From assembly GCF_033366695.1 (NCBI RefSeq), contig NZ_JAOBTQ010000001.1, positions 3,906,001 through 3,970,000 on the forward strand: DNA of 64,000 nt. The letters are read 5' to 3'. The translations under genes were made by a program, and so were the position numbers. Within the stretch, counting starts at the first letter, position 1. Each line of letters starts with the position of its first letter. Source of the DNA: Streptomyces sp. SCL15-4 (GTDB taxonomy: Bacteria; Actinomycetota; Actinomycetes; Streptomycetales; Streptomycetaceae). Below, in pieces: positions 8,847 to 17,442 of the stretch. Under the pieces are notes generated by a model that saw only the letters and a list, made by a program, of their open reading frames with translations, was not told where the DNA came from and did not search any database.

Positions 8847-9542
8847 TCACGCGCGCCAGTCGAGCGGGACCTGCTTCCCCCGGTCCCAGGGGCGTTCCCA
8901 GCCCGCGTAGTGCAGCAGGCGGTCGATCACTCCCGCCGTGAAGCCCCACACCAGTGCCGATTCGACCAGGAAGGCGGGTCCGCTGTGGCCTCTGGGGTGG
9001 ACGGCGGTGGCGCGGTTGGCGGGGTCCGTGAGATCCGCCACCGGCACGGTGAAGACCCGGGCCGTCTCGTTCGGGTCGACGGCGCCGACCGTGCTGGGCT
9101 CGCGCCACCAGCCCAGCACGGGCGTGACGACGAAGCGGCTGACCGGGATGTACAGCCGGGGCAGCACGCCGAAGAGCTGCACGCCCGAGGGGTCGAGTCC
9201 GGTCTCCTCGCGCGCCTCGCGCAGCGCGGCCCGCAGGGGCCCGTCGCCGAGCGGATCGCCGTCCTCCGGATCCAGCGCGCCGCCCGGGAAGGCGGGCTGG
9301 CCGGCGTGCGAGCGCAGGGAGCCCGCGCGCTCCATGAGCAGCAGCTCCGGGCCGCGCTCGCCCTCGCCGAACAGGATCAGCACGGCCGACTGCCGCCCCG
9401 AGCCGTTCTCCGGCGGCAGGAAGTGGCTCATCTGCGTCGGCTCGATCGTCTCCACGACGCGCACGACCGGCGCCAGCCAGTCCGGCAGCCCCGTCCGGCT
9501 GAGCGTCAGCGGACCGCCCTGTGTGTCGCTCGCCCTGGTCAT
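8847..9542 (-). CDS. Nudix hydrolase, CoA-pyrophosphatase-like
   Basis: 231 residues from ATG 9542; a GTG at 9584 in the same frame would add 14. The Nudix box runs from PAFPGGALDPEDG to LREAREETGL, with a small insertion between the Gly and the REAREE helix, as in CoA diphosphatases (NudL type). An upstream LLLMERAGSLRSHAGQ segment also matches the NudL-specific region. The likely reaction is hydrolysis of CoA or acyl-CoA to phosphopantetheine and adenosine bisphosphate, though substrate assignment is tentative. It sits between nth (55 bp upstream) and the protease gene in one minus-strand operon. Confidence 0.8.
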   Translation of the reverse strand: MTRASDTQGGPLTLSRTGLPDWLAPVVRVVETIEPTQMSHFLPPENGSGRQSAVLILFGEGERGPELLLMERAGSLRSHAGQPAFPGGALDPEDGDPLGDGPLRAALREAREETGLDPSGVQLFGVLPRLYIPVSRFVVTPVLGWWREPSTVGAVDPNETARVFTVPVADLTDPANRATAVHPRGHSGPAFLVESALVWGFTAGVIDRLLHYAGWERPWDRGKQVPLDWRA

Positions 9543-9597
9543 CGCCACCCCCGTCGTCCTGTCCTCTCCAACGCCCGAGGGCACCGGGATCGTTCCG

Positions 9598-10812
9598 TCA
9601 CGCGGCCCCCAGGGGAGGCGCCGGTGTGCCGCCGGCGTCCAGGTAGGCCTGCGGGGGCTTCAGGCGCTGGCCCGGGAAGCCGCCCTTCTCGTACTTGAGC
9701 AGCTTCTTCGCCTTCTCCGGGTCGGTCTCGCCCTCGCCGTACGCCGGGCAGAGCGGGGCGATGGGGCAGGCGCCGCAGGCCGGCTTGCGGGCGTGGCAGA
9801 TGCGCCGGCCGTGCCAGATGACGTGGTGGGACAGGTCGGTCCACTCGCCCTTCGGGAAGAGCGCGCCGACGGCGGCCTCGATCTTGTCGGGGTCGGTCTC
9901 GCCGGTCCACCGCCAGCGCCGGACGAGCCGCTGGAAGTGGGTGTCCACGGTGATCCCGGGCCGGCCGTAGGCGTTGCCGAGGACGACGAAGGCCGTCTTG
10001 CGGCCCACGCCGGGCAGCGTGACCAGGTCCTCCAGCCGTCCGGGCACCTCGCCGCCGAAGTTCTCGACGAGCGCCTTGGAGAGCCCGATGACCGACCTCG
10101 TCTTGGCCCGGAAGAAGCCGCAGGGACGCAGGATCTGCTCGACCTCCTCCGGGTTGGCGGCGGCGAGGTCCTCGGGGGCGGGGTAGCGGGCGAAGAGCGC
10201 CGGGGTGGTCTGGTTGACGCGCAGGTCGGTGGTCTGGGCCGACAGCACGGTGGCGACCAGCAGCTGGAAGGGGTTCTCGAAGTCCAGCTCGGGGTGGGCG
10301 TAGGGGTACACCTCGGCCAGTTCGCGGTTGATGCGGCGGGCGCGGCGGACCAGGGCGGTGGGGGACTCGCCGCCGGACGGCCGGACGGCGGTCTTCTTGA
10401 CGGGCGCGGCCTTCTTGACGGCGGCCTCGGCGGCGACGACCGCGTCGGCGGCCTTCACCTTCCTGGCTGCGGCTTTGGCGGGGGCCGTCTTCTCGGCGGG
10501 CGTGCTCTTCTTCGCGGCGGCCCTGGAAGAGGCGGCCTTCTTGGCGGGCGTGCTCTTCTTCGCCGGCGCCGGCTTCTCCTCGGCCTTCCCGGTGGCCGGA
10601 GCCTTCTTCTCGGCCGCCGCGTTCTCCATGCCCTCCGCCTTCTTCACGGGCGCGGCCTTCTTGTCGGCCTTCCCTTCCGCACCGACAGCCTTTTTAGCCG
10701 ATTTGCGCGTTTTACTACTTCCCTCGGACGCGCGTTCGCCCACAGCGGAATCGCGACGTACAACCACCCGCCCAGCCCCCTTGGCCTGTGTTCTCACCGG
10801 CGATTTGGACAC
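9598..10812 (-). CDS. nth: Endonuclease III with long Lys/Ala/Pro-rich N-terminal tail
   Basis: 404 residues. The enzyme removes oxidised pyrimidines from DNA and cuts the abasic site. The catalytic domain occupies about residues 150-375. The helix-hairpin-helix LPGVGRKTA carries the catalytic Lys, VDTH carries the Asp, and [17 protein letters not shown] is the 4Fe-4S motif (C-x6-C-x2-C-x5-C). The first ~145 residues are low-complexity, with repeated PAKK and APVKK units like a histone H1 tail. Lys codons there are AAG and codon use matches the rest, so the extension looks genuinely coded. E. coli Nth has about 211 residues. It is first in the nth-Nudix-protease operon and divergent from crp. 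Confidence 0.9.
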   Translation of the reverse strand: MSKSPVRTQAKGAGRVVVRRDSAVGERASEGSSKTRKSAKKAVGAEGKADKKAAPVKKAEGMENAAAEKKAPATGKAEEKPAPAKKSTPAKKAASSRAAAKKSTPAEKTAPAKAAARKVKAADAVVAAEAAVKKAAPVKKTAVRPSGGESPTALVRRARRINRELAEVYPYAHPELDFENPFQLLVATVLSAQTTDLRVNQTTPALFARYPAPEDLAAANPEEVEQILRPCGFFRAKTRSVIGLSKALVENFGGEVPGRLEDLVTLPGVGRKTAFVVLGNAYGRPGITVDTHFQRLVRRWRWTGETDPDKIEAAVGALFPKGEWTDLSHHVIWHGRRICHARKPACGACPIAPLCPAYGEGETDPEKAKKLLKYEKGGFPGQRLKPPQAYLDAGGTPAPPLGAA

Positions 10813-10914
10813 CCGGCCAGCCTAAAGCCCGGCACCGACATCCGCTCCGGACCCGGCGCAGCGGCCCCCGATCGGACCCCTGACGCATACCCCGGGAGAC
10901 CTGTGCGGCATCCT

Positions 10915-10928
10915 TGTGACAGATCACA
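10915..10928. promoter_or_regulatory. Candidate Crp-binding inverted repeat upstream of crp
   Basis: TGTGA (10915-10919) and TCACA (10924-10928) form a perfect inverted repeat in the 206-bp nth/crp gap, 91 bp before the crp start. The half-sites equal those of the CRP consensus, but the spacer is 4 bp instead of 6. Autoregulation is a reasonable inference. Confidence 0.45.
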
Positions 10929-11018
10929 CTGTTTGGACCGTCCGGCAAAATGGGGAACACGGTCCCCTGGCACACAGGGGAGCAAGATCCCCTGAGCAGG
11001 TCGACAAGGAGAGAACTC

Positions 11019-11693
11019 GTGGACGACGTTCTGCGGCGCAACCCGCTCTTCGCGGCACTCGACGACGAGCAGGCCGCGGAGCTTCGCGCCTCCATGAGTG
11101 AGGTGACCCTCGCACGCGGCGACTCCCTGTTCCACGAGGGCGACCCCGGGGACCGGCTGTACGTCGTCACCGAAGGCAAGGTCAAGCTGCACCGCACTTC
11201 CCCCGACGGCCGCGAGAACATGCTCGCCGTCGTCGGCCCCGGCGAACTCATCGGCGAACTGTCGCTGTTCGACCCGGGCCCCCGTACGGCCACCGCGACC
11301 GCCCTGACCGAGGTCAAGCTGCTCGGTCTCGGCCACGGCGACCTCCAGCCCTGGCTGAACGCCCGCCCGGAGGTGGCCGGCGCCCTGCTGCGGGCCGTCG
11401 CCCGCCGGCTGCGCAAGACCAACGACGCCATGTCCGACCTGGTCTTCTCCGACGTGCCCGGCCGGGTGGCCCGCGCCCTGCTGGACCTCTCGCGCCGCTT
11501 CGGCGTGCAGTCCGAGGAGGGCATCCACGTCGTCCACGACCTGACCCAGGAGGAGCTGGCCCAGCTGGTCGGCGCCTCCCGCGAGACGGTGAACAAGGCC
11601 CTCGCGGACTTCGCCCAGCGCGGCTGGCTCCGCCTGGAGGCGCGGGCCGTGATCCTGCTGGACGTGGAGAGGCTGGCCAAGAGGTCGCGCTGA
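11019..11693 (+). CDS. crp: cAMP receptor protein-family regulator Crp
   Basis: 224 residues. The N-terminal cyclic-nucleotide-binding beta-roll includes GELIGELSLFDPGPRTATATA-type residues at about 75-95, the phosphate-binding cassette with the key Glu and Arg. A dimer helix follows, then a winged HTH with LTQEELAQLVGASRETVNKAL at about 175-195. In Streptomyces Crp controls germination and antibiotic production. GTG 11019 follows AAGGAGAG at 11006-11013, and the resulting length equals what I recall for the S. coelicolor protein. It is monocistronic: a strong hairpin follows the stop. Confidence 0.92.
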   Translation: MDDVLRRNPLFAALDDEQAAELRASMSEVTLARGDSLFHEGDPGDRLYVVTEGKVKLHRTSPDGRENMLAVVGPGELIGELSLFDPGPRTATATALTEVKLLGLGHGDLQPWLNARPEVAGALLRAVARRLRKTNDAMSDLVFSDVPGRVARALLDLSRRFGVQSEEGIHVVHDLTQEELAQLVGASRETVNKALADFAQRGWLRLEARAVILLDVERLAKRSR

Positions 11694-11717
11694 CGCCGTC
11701 CTAGGCCGTACGTCCCC

Positions 11718-11746
11718 GGGGCCCCGCTCGTGACGAGCCGGGCCCC
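11718..11746 (+). terminator. Strong terminator hairpin after crp
   Basis: A 13-bp stem with one mismatch (GGGGCCCCGCTCG / CGAGCCGGGCCCC) and a TGA loop begins 24 bp after the crp stop. It has no T-run. It may also serve the convergent MBL-fold gene. Confidence 0.75.
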
Positions 11747-11875
11747 GCTGCCGTCTCCGGGCACCCGGCACCGCCGGGAAGCCCGCAGGCCGGGGAGCCG
11801 CCCCGCGCGCACGCGTGCACGACACCGGGGCTCCCTCGCTCGCGTGCCCGGCACCAGGCGGGCGTTCCGCCCCGC

Positions 11876-12706
11876 CTAGATCAGCCCGTGCTCGCCGAGG
11901 TAGTCCAGCTGGGCCCGGACCGAGAGTTCCGCCGCCGGCCACAGCGAGCGGTCCACGTCCGCGTAGACGTGGGCGACGACCTCGGCCGGGCTGCGGTGGC
12001 CGTTCTCGACCGCGGTCTCCACCTGGGCGAGCCGGTGCGCGCGGTGGGCGAGGTAGAACTCCACGGCGCCCTGGGCGTCCTCCAGGACCGGCCCGTGGCC
12101 CGGCAGGACGGTGTGCACGCCGTCGTCCACCGTGAGGGACCGCAGCCGCCGCAGGGAGTCCAGATAGTCGCCGAGCCTGCCGTCCGGGTGCGCCACGACC
12201 GTCGTACCGCGCCCGAGGACGGTGTCGCCGGTCAGCACCGCCCGGTCGGCCGGGAGATGGAAGGACAGCGAGTCCGCGGTGTGCCCGGGAGTCGGTACGA
12301 CCCGCAGCTCCAGCCCGCCGACGGTGATCACGTCCCCCGCGGCCAGGCCCTCGTCCCCGAGCCGCAGGGCCGGATCGAGGGCACGCACGCGCGTGCCGGT
12401 CAGTTCGGCGAACCGGGCGGCGCCCTCGGCGTGGTCGGGGTGACCGTGGGTCAGGAGGGTCAGGGCTATGCGCCGGCCGGCCTGCTCCGCCGTGTCCACG
12501 ACGTTGCGCAGATGACCGTCGTCCAGCGGCCCCGGGTCGATCACCACGGCCAGGTCGGAACCGGGTTCGGCGACGATCCAGGTGTTCGTGCCGTCCAGGG
12601 TCATCGCGGAGGCGTTGGGCGCGAGGACGTTGACCGTCCGTTCGGTGGCCGGCCCGGACAGGACTCCGCCCCGGGGCTGGCCCGGCAGCGCGCTCGCGTC
12701 GGTCAT
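11876..12706 (-). CDS. MBL-fold metallohydrolase
   Basis: 276 residues. The metal-binding motif THGHPDH, a later VPTPGHTADS, GDTVLG and a final LPGHGP are the ordered beta-lactamase-fold ligands, and the layout resembles glyoxalase II and LACTB2-type hydrolases. It is probably a two-metal thioester or phosphodiester hydrolase; the substrate is unknown. ATG 12706 has GGAGG just upstream and overlaps the stop of the preceding Nudix gene by 4 bp, so the two are co-translated. Confidence 0.85.
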   Translation of the reverse strand: MTDASALPGQPRGGVLSGPATERTVNVLAPNASAMTLDGTNTWIVAEPGSDLAVVIDPGPLDDGHLRNVVDTAEQAGRRIALTLLTHGHPDHAEGAARFAELTGTRVRALDPALRLGDEGLAAGDVITVGGLELRVVPTPGHTADSLSFHLPADRAVLTGDTVLGRGTTVVAHPDGRLGDYLDSLRRLRSLTVDDGVHTVLPGHGPVLEDAQGAVEFYLAHRAHRLAQVETAVENGHRSPAEVVAHVYADVDRSLWPAAELSVRAQLDYLGEHGLI

Positions 12707-13683
12707 GCGGGGCCTCCACCGGTGGTCGAGTGGGTGCTGGCGGGCGGGGCCGGGCGCGGGCCGGCCGTGTCCGCCGGTGTCCCGGGCGCCGTCGTCATCG
12801 GCTCGGCGGCCGTCGGCGTGGGTTCGCCGGCCGTCGGGATGTGCTTGGTGAACTCCTCGTGCCCGGGCCAGGAGAGGACGATCTCGTCGCCTTGGAGGCG
12901 GGCGCTCGCGCATACCGGCGTCATCTCGCGCGCGGGCGCGGCGGCCAGTGCCTCGGCGGCGCTGCCGTAGGGCAGCAGCTGGCGCAGGGCGGCGATGGTG
13001 GGCGGCATCATCAGCAGCTCGCCCCTGTCGTACCCGGCGGCGGCCTCGGCCGGGCGGATCCACACCGTGCGGTCGGCCTCCGTGGAGGCGTTGCGGGTGC
13101 GCTGCCCCTCGGGGAGGGCGGCCACGAAGAACCACGTGTCGTAGCGGCGGGCCTCGAACTCCGGGGTGATCCAGCGGGCCCAGGCGCCCAGCAGGTCCGA
13201 ACGCAGCACCAGGCCGCGCCGGTCGAGGAACTCGGCGAAGGACAGTTCGCGCGCGACCAGGGCGGCACGGTCGGCCTCCCAGTCGTCCCCGGTGGTGTCG
13301 CCGACGACCGAGTCCGGGTCGGGCCCCGCGAGCAGCACGCCGGCCTCCTCGTACGTCTCCCGTACGGCCGCGCAGACGATCGCCTGGGCGCTCGCCGCGT
13401 CGACGCCGAGCCGCGCGGCCCACCACGCGCGCGGAGGGCCCGTCCAGCCGATCTGGCGGTCGTCGTCCCGCGGGTCGACACCGCCCCCGGGGTACGCGTA
13501 CGCGCCTCCGGCGAAGGCCATGGAGGCGCGTCTGCGCAGCATGTGCACGACCGGGCCGTCCGAGGTGTCCTTCAGGAGCAGGACCGTGGCCGCGCGCCTC
13601 GGGGTCACCGGCGTGAGCGTGCCGTCCGCGAGCGCGCGGATGCGGTCCGGCCACTCCGGGGGATACCACTGACCGTTCGCCAT
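12703..13683 (-). CDS. Nudix hydrolase, NUDT19-like
   Basis: 326 residues. The Nudix signature is split: AYPGGGVDPRDDD near residue 65 is separated from AAVRETYEEAGVLL (near 110) by about 35 residues. This insertion is characteristic of NUDT19/RP2p-like acyl-CoA diphosphatases. The C-terminal ~60 residues are Pro/Thr/Ala-rich and probably disordered. ATG 13683 gives the longest consistent frame. Coupling by ATGA to the MBL-fold gene suggests the two act on related metabolites, possibly CoA thioesters; that is inference. Confidence 0.8.
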   Translation of the reverse strand: MANGQWYPPEWPDRIRALADGTLTPVTPRRAATVLLLKDTSDGPVVHMLRRRASMAFAGGAYAYPGGGVDPRDDDRQIGWTGPPRAWWAARLGVDAASAQAIVCAAVRETYEEAGVLLAGPDPDSVVGDTTGDDWEADRAALVARELSFAEFLDRRGLVLRSDLLGAWARWITPEFEARRYDTWFFVAALPEGQRTRNASTEADRTVWIRPAEAAAGYDRGELLMMPPTIAALRQLLPYGSAAEALAAAPAREMTPVCASARLQGDEIVLSWPGHEEFTKHIPTAGEPTPTAAEPMTTAPGTPADTAGPRPAPPASTHSTTGGGPA

Positions 13684-13758
13684 GGCCGGAGGCTATCCCG
13701 TACAGGGCGATTGTTCGAGAGGTGCCCGGGGCCGGCCGGGAGGACGTGCGGCGGGGGC

Positions 13759-14223
13759 CTACTGGGCCAGTTCCACCTGGATCTCGACCTCGACCGGCGC
13801 GTCCAGCGGCAGCACCGCGACGCCGACCGCGCTGCGGGCGTGCACGCCCTTCTCGCCCAGGACCTCGCCGAGCAGTTCGCTGGCGCCGTTGACGACACCG
13901 GGCTGCCCGGTGAAGTCGGACGCCGAGGCGACGAAGCCGACGACCTTCACCACGCGCGCGATGCGGTCCAGGTCGCCGGCGACGGACTTCACGGCGGCCA
14001 GCGCGTTCAGCGCGCAGGTGCGGGCCAGCTCCTTGGCCTCCTCCGGCGTGACCTCGGCGCCCACCTTGCCGGTGACCGGCAGCTTGCCCTCCACCATCGG
14101 CAGCTGGCCGGCGGTGTAGACGTACGCACCGGACCGCACGGCCGGCTGGTAGGCGGCCAGCGGCGGCACCACCTCCGGCAGGGTCAGGCCCAGCTCGGCC
14201 AGCCTGGCCTCGACCGCGCTCAC
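13759..14223 (-). CDS. RidA/YjgF family protein
   Basis: 154 residues. The YjgF/YER057c/UK114 family deaminates reactive enamine or imine intermediates released by pyridoxal enzymes. The conserved C-terminal segment ARSAVGVAVLPLDAPVEVE carries the Arg that binds substrate carboxylates, and the TAGQLP motif is in the N-terminal third. It belongs to the longer ~150-residue subgroup, so deaminase activity is not certain. GTG 14223 is preceded by GGGAGAA at suitable distance and overlaps the DUF4177 stop by 4 bp. Confidence 0.85.
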   Translation of the reverse strand: MSAVEARLAELGLTLPEVVPPLAAYQPAVRSGAYVYTAGQLPMVEGKLPVTGKVGAEVTPEEAKELARTCALNALAAVKSVAGDLDRIARVVKVVGFVASASDFTGQPGVVNGASELLGEVLGEKGVHARSAVGVAVLPLDAPVEVEIQVELAQ

Positions 14224-14378
14224 GCCTGCTTCTCCCGCTTCAGGTAGGCCACGAGCTGCTCGGGGTTCGGCCCGGGCACGACCTGGACGAGCTCCCAGCC
14301 GTCCTCGCCCCAGGTGTCCAGAATCTGCTTCGTGGCATGGACGAGCAGCGGCACGGTTGCGTATTCCCACTTGGTCAT
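14220..14378 (-). CDS. DUF4177 family small protein
   Basis: 52 residues starting MTKWEY with a central GEDGWELVQVVPG, the hallmark of the DUF4177 family, whose function is unknown. I chose ATG 14378 over the upstream in-frame start at 14429 because family members begin with this M-x-K-W-E-Y pattern. It is coupled to RidA by a GTGA overlap. It is divergent from the first ArsA-like ATPase gene, with 95 bp between starts. Confidence 0.8.
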   Translation of the reverse strand: MTKWEYATVPLLVHATKQILDTWGEDGWELVQVVPGPNPEQLVAYLKREKQA

Positions 14379-14473
14379 GGGCCGACTGTAGCCGCTGCGG
14401 CCACAGGGACGGTGACCTGCGTTGTCCACAGGCCCGCGCGTGCCCGTCGGCCGGACTGGTTAGTCTCGGAGAT

Positions 14474-15451
14474 GTGAGCAGGCTCCAGGTCGTCAGCGGC
14501 AAGGGCGGGACCGGAAAGACGACGGTCGCCGCCGCACTCGCGCTGGCCCTCGCGACCGAGGGGAAGCGGACGCTTCTCGTCGAGGTCGAGGGCCGGCAGG
14601 GCATCGCCCAGCTCTTCGAGACGGAGGCGTTGCCCTATGAGGAGCGGAAGATCGCGGTCGCTCCGGGCGGCGGGGAGGTGTACGCCCTCGCCATCGACCC
14701 CGAACTGGCCCTTCTGGACTATCTCCAGATGTTCTACAAACTCGGGAGCGCGGGCCGGGCCCTGAAGAAGCTCGGCGCGATCGACTTCGCCACCACCGTC
14801 GCGCCCGGCCTCAGGGACGTCCTGCTGACCGGCAAGGCGTGCGAGGCCGTGCGCCGCAAGGACCGGTCGGGCAGGTTCGTGTACGACTACGTCGTCATGG
14901 ATGCCCCGCCGACCGGCCGGGTCACCCGCTTCCTGAACGTGAACGACGAGGTGGCGGGCCTCGCGAAGATCGGCCCGATACACAATCAGGCGCAGGCCGT
15001 GATGCGGGTGCTGAAGTCGCCGGAGACGGCGGTGCACCTGGTGGCGCTGCTGGAGGAGATGCCGGTCCAGGAGACCGCCGACGGCATCGCCGAACTCCGC
15101 GCGGCCCGGCTGCCGGTGGGCCGGGTCATCGTGAACATGGTCCGGCCGCGGATTCTGGACGCGGCCGACCTGGAACTCGTACGGACCGTGGAGCGTTCCT
15201 CTGTCGCGCAGACGCTCTCGGCGGCCGGTCTGGGCGGTGCCCGGCGCGGCGGTAACGCCGAGCGGCTGGTGGACCCGCTGCTGGACCAGGCCGCGGAGTA
15301 CGCCGAGCGGTACGCGCTGGAGCAGGAGCAGCGCGCGGTCCTCACCGGGCTGGGCCTGCCGCTGCACGAACTGCCGCTGCTCGCCGAGGGCATGGACCTG
15401 GCGGGCCTGTACGAACTCGCCACCGAGCTGCGGAAGCAGGGGTTGTCATGA
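14474..15451 (+). CDS. ArsA/Get3-like anion-transporting ATPase, first of pair
   Basis: 325 residues. The deviant Walker A VSGKGGTGKTT with its signature Lys lies at about residues 7-17, MDAPPTGR is the switch II-like segment, and the N-terminal VVSGKGG strand follows directly on the GTG start. Family members use ATP to drive dimer rearrangement, classically for arsenite efflux or tail-anchored protein targeting. There is no arsenite operon here, and the CxxC and Cys triad of ArsA are not evident. It overlaps the second ATPase by 4 bp (ATGA at 15448), so a heterodimer is likely. The ribosome site is weak (GGAGA abutting the start). Confidence 0.8.
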   Translation: MSRLQVVSGKGGTGKTTVAAALALALATEGKRTLLVEVEGRQGIAQLFETEALPYEERKIAVAPGGGEVYALAIDPELALLDYLQMFYKLGSAGRALKKLGAIDFATTVAPGLRDVLLTGKACEAVRRKDRSGRFVYDYVVMDAPPTGRVTRFLNVNDEVAGLAKIGPIHNQAQAVMRVLKSPETAVHLVALLEEMPVQETADGIAELRAARLPVGRVIVNMVRPRILDAADLELVRTVERSSVAQTLSAAGLGGARRGGNAERLVDPLLDQAAEYAERYALEQEQRAVLTGLGLPLHELPLLAEGMDLAGLYELATELRKQGLS

Positions 15452-16845
15452 GCGCGGACCCGGCCGAGGCATCCGAGACGGCGCAGGGGCCCGAGGAGGC
15501 CGCGGAGCCGGCGGAGGCACTGCAGGAGGCCGCGGTGCCCGGGAAGGCCCGCCGGCTCTCCCCCGCGCGGGTGCTGGACGTGGACCCGCTGCTGGACGAC
15601 CCGAAGACCCGGATCGTGGTGTGCTGCGGCTCGGGCGGCGTCGGCAAGACGACGACCGCGGCGGCCCTCGGGCTGCGGGCCGCCGAGCGGGGCCGCAAGG
15701 TGGTCGTCCTGACCATCGACCCGGCCAAGCGGCTGGCCCAGTCGATGGGCATCGACTCCCTCGACAACGTGCCCCGCAGGGTGAAGGGCACCGACGGCGA
15801 CGGCGAGCTGCACGCCATGATGCTCGACATGAAGCGCACCTTCGACGAGGTCGTGGAGGCGCACGCGGACCCCGCGCGGGCCGCCGCGATCCTGGCGAAC
15901 CCCTTCTACCAATCGCTCTCGGCGGGCTTCGCGGGCACGCAGGAGTACATGGCGATGGAGAAGCTGGGCCAGCTGCGGGCGAAGGAGGAGTGGGACCTGA
16001 TCGTGGTCGACACTCCGCCCTCCCGCTCGGCGCTGGACTTCCTGGACGCGCCCAAGCGGCTCGGCTCCTTCCTGGACGGCCGGCTCATCCGTCTGCTGAC
16101 CGCGCCGGCGAAGCTCGGCGGCCGGGCCGGGATGGCCTTCCTCAACGTCGGCATGTCGATGATGACCGGCACGCTCGGCAAGCTGCTGGGCGGTCAGCTG
16201 CTGAAGGACGTGCAGACGTTCGTGGCCGCGATGGACACCACCTTCGGCGGCTTCCGCACCCGCGCGGACGCCACCTACAAGCTCCTCCAGGCGCCCGGCA
16301 CGGCGTTCCTGGTGGTGGCGGCCCCGGAGCGGGACGCGCTGCGCGAGGCGGCGTACTTCGTGGAGCGGCTGGCCGCGGAGAAGATGCCGCTGGTGGGCCT
16401 GGTGCTGAACCGCGTCCATGACAGCGGGGCCGGCCGGCTGTCGGCCGAGCGGGCGCTCGCCGCCGCGGAAAATCTTGAGGACCCCCGCATTGTGGATCAG
16501 GGGGACGGGAAAGCTGGACTTCGTAACTCTCCCGACACGCATGGCAGTTCACCATCTCACGCACCGGAGACCGCAGCTCCCGCTCCCGAGGAAGGCTCCC
16601 CCGCCGACACGGAGCGCTCGGTCGACCGGCTCACCGCGGGCCTGCTGAGACTGCACGCCGAGCGCATGCGGCTGCTCGCGCGCGAGCGGCGCACCCGCGA
16701 CCGCTTCATCGCCCGCCATCCCGAGGTGGCGGTGGTCGAGGTGCCCGCACTGCCCGGTGACGTCCACGACCTCGTGGGCCTGCGCGACATCGGAGACCGG
16801 CTGGCGGCGCCCGAAGGGCGGCCGGAACGGACGGAGCACATATAG
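15448..16845 (+). CDS. ArsA/Get3-like ATPase, second of pair
   Basis: 465 residues. An acidic Ala/Glu-rich leader of about 40 residues precedes the P-loop CCGSGGVGKTTT, and VDTPPSRSALDFLDAP is the switch region. Between about residues 350 and 395 there is a Pro/Ser/Ala-rich linker before a final helical, Arg-rich segment and a VPALPGDVHDL strand. It forms an operon with the preceding paralogue and converges on wblA. In my recollection the same pair lies next to wblA in S. coelicolor. The function in Streptomyces is not established. Confidence 0.8.
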   Translation: MSADPAEASETAQGPEEAAEPAEALQEAAVPGKARRLSPARVLDVDPLLDDPKTRIVVCCGSGGVGKTTTAAALGLRAAERGRKVVVLTIDPAKRLAQSMGIDSLDNVPRRVKGTDGDGELHAMMLDMKRTFDEVVEAHADPARAAAILANPFYQSLSAGFAGTQEYMAMEKLGQLRAKEEWDLIVVDTPPSRSALDFLDAPKRLGSFLDGRLIRLLTAPAKLGGRAGMAFLNVGMSMMTGTLGKLLGGQLLKDVQTFVAAMDTTFGGFRTRADATYKLLQAPGTAFLVVAAPERDALREAAYFVERLAAEKMPLVGLVLNRVHDSGAGRLSAERALAAAENLEDPRIVDQGDGKAGLRNSPDTHGSSPSHAPETAAPAPEEGSPADTERSVDRLTAGLLRLHAERMRLLARERRTRDRFIARHPEVAVVEVPALPGDVHDLVGLRDIGDRLAAPEGRPERTEHI

Positions 16846-17018
16846 GCACCCGTACACGGCTCACCTCGGCGCGGACAGACACGCCCACGGCGCATCCGGA
16901 GTGCTCGATCGACGTGCCCGCGGCTCGGGCACGGCGGCCGTACACCCGTCGCGCGACCGGTCGTACCGGTCCTGTGCGCTGACCCCGGCCGTACGAAGCA
17001 GACCCGAAGACGGTCCTG

Positions 17019-17089
17019 CCTTGAAGGGGGACCCGGCCTTGAAAGGGGGCCTGGCCCTGAAGGGGATCGTGGCCTTGTGAGGCGGACCC
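17019..17089. repeat. Four imperfect 18-bp direct repeats between the ATPase operon and wblA
   Basis: Units at 17019-17036, 17037-17054, 17055-17072 and 17073-17089 share the pattern CC(T/C)TGAAGGGG with decay in the last unit. They lie in the 258-bp convergent gap. The 18-bp period would read as a Leu-Lys-Gly hexapeptide repeat in one frame, but no credible gene contains it. The rest of the gap (16846-17018) shows nothing clear. Confidence 0.7.
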
Positions 17090-17103
17090 GAAGGGGGAGG
17101 TCC

Positions 17104-17442
17104 TCAGCTCACCGCGGCGTAGTTCTCGTACACCTCGTCGTTGTCGAGGGACACGATTCCCGCTCCGCGCTCGTACTCCGAGCGGGCGGTTTCCAGGAGT
17201 CTGCGCCAGGAGGTCACGGTGGGGCGCCGGCGCAGCAACGCACGGCGCTCACGCTCCGTCATGCCTCCCCACACGCCGAACTCGACGCGATTGTCCAGCG
17301 CATCGGCCAGGCACTCGGTGCGTACCGGGCATCCGGTGCACACCGCCTTGGCCCTGTTCTGCGCTGCTCCCTGAACGAACAGTTCATCCGGATCGGTAGT
17401 GCGGCAGGCGGCCTGCGCACTCCAGTCGGTTACCCAGCCCAT
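17104..17442 (-). CDS. wblA: WhiB-like iron-sulfur regulator WblA
   Basis: 112 residues from ATG 17442; this start matches the WblA length I recall, while the frame also opens earlier at 17499. The four Fe-S ligands are Cys13, Cys35, Cys38 and Cys44 (C-x21-C-x2-C-x5-C), followed by FGVWGG, the turn typical of WhiB proteins, and a basic region RERRALLRRRP. WblA is a global switch in Streptomyces that promotes sporulation and represses secondary metabolism, so it is a plausible regulator of the polyketide cluster 22 kb away. GGGAGAGGA lies upstream. It is convergent with the ArsA-like pair. Confidence 0.9.
   Translation of the reverse strand: MGWVTDWSAQAACRTTDPDELFVQGAAQNRAKAVCTGCPVRTECLADALDNRVEFGVWGGMTERERRALLRRRPTVTSWRRLLETARSEYERGAGIVSLDNDEVYENYAAVS

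Noticed and set aside
16757..17080. 107-codon plus-strand frame containing the 18-bp repeats
   Set aside because: It starts inside the second ATPase gene in another frame, lacks a ribosome site and has no similarity that I recognise; treated as a repeat, not a gene.
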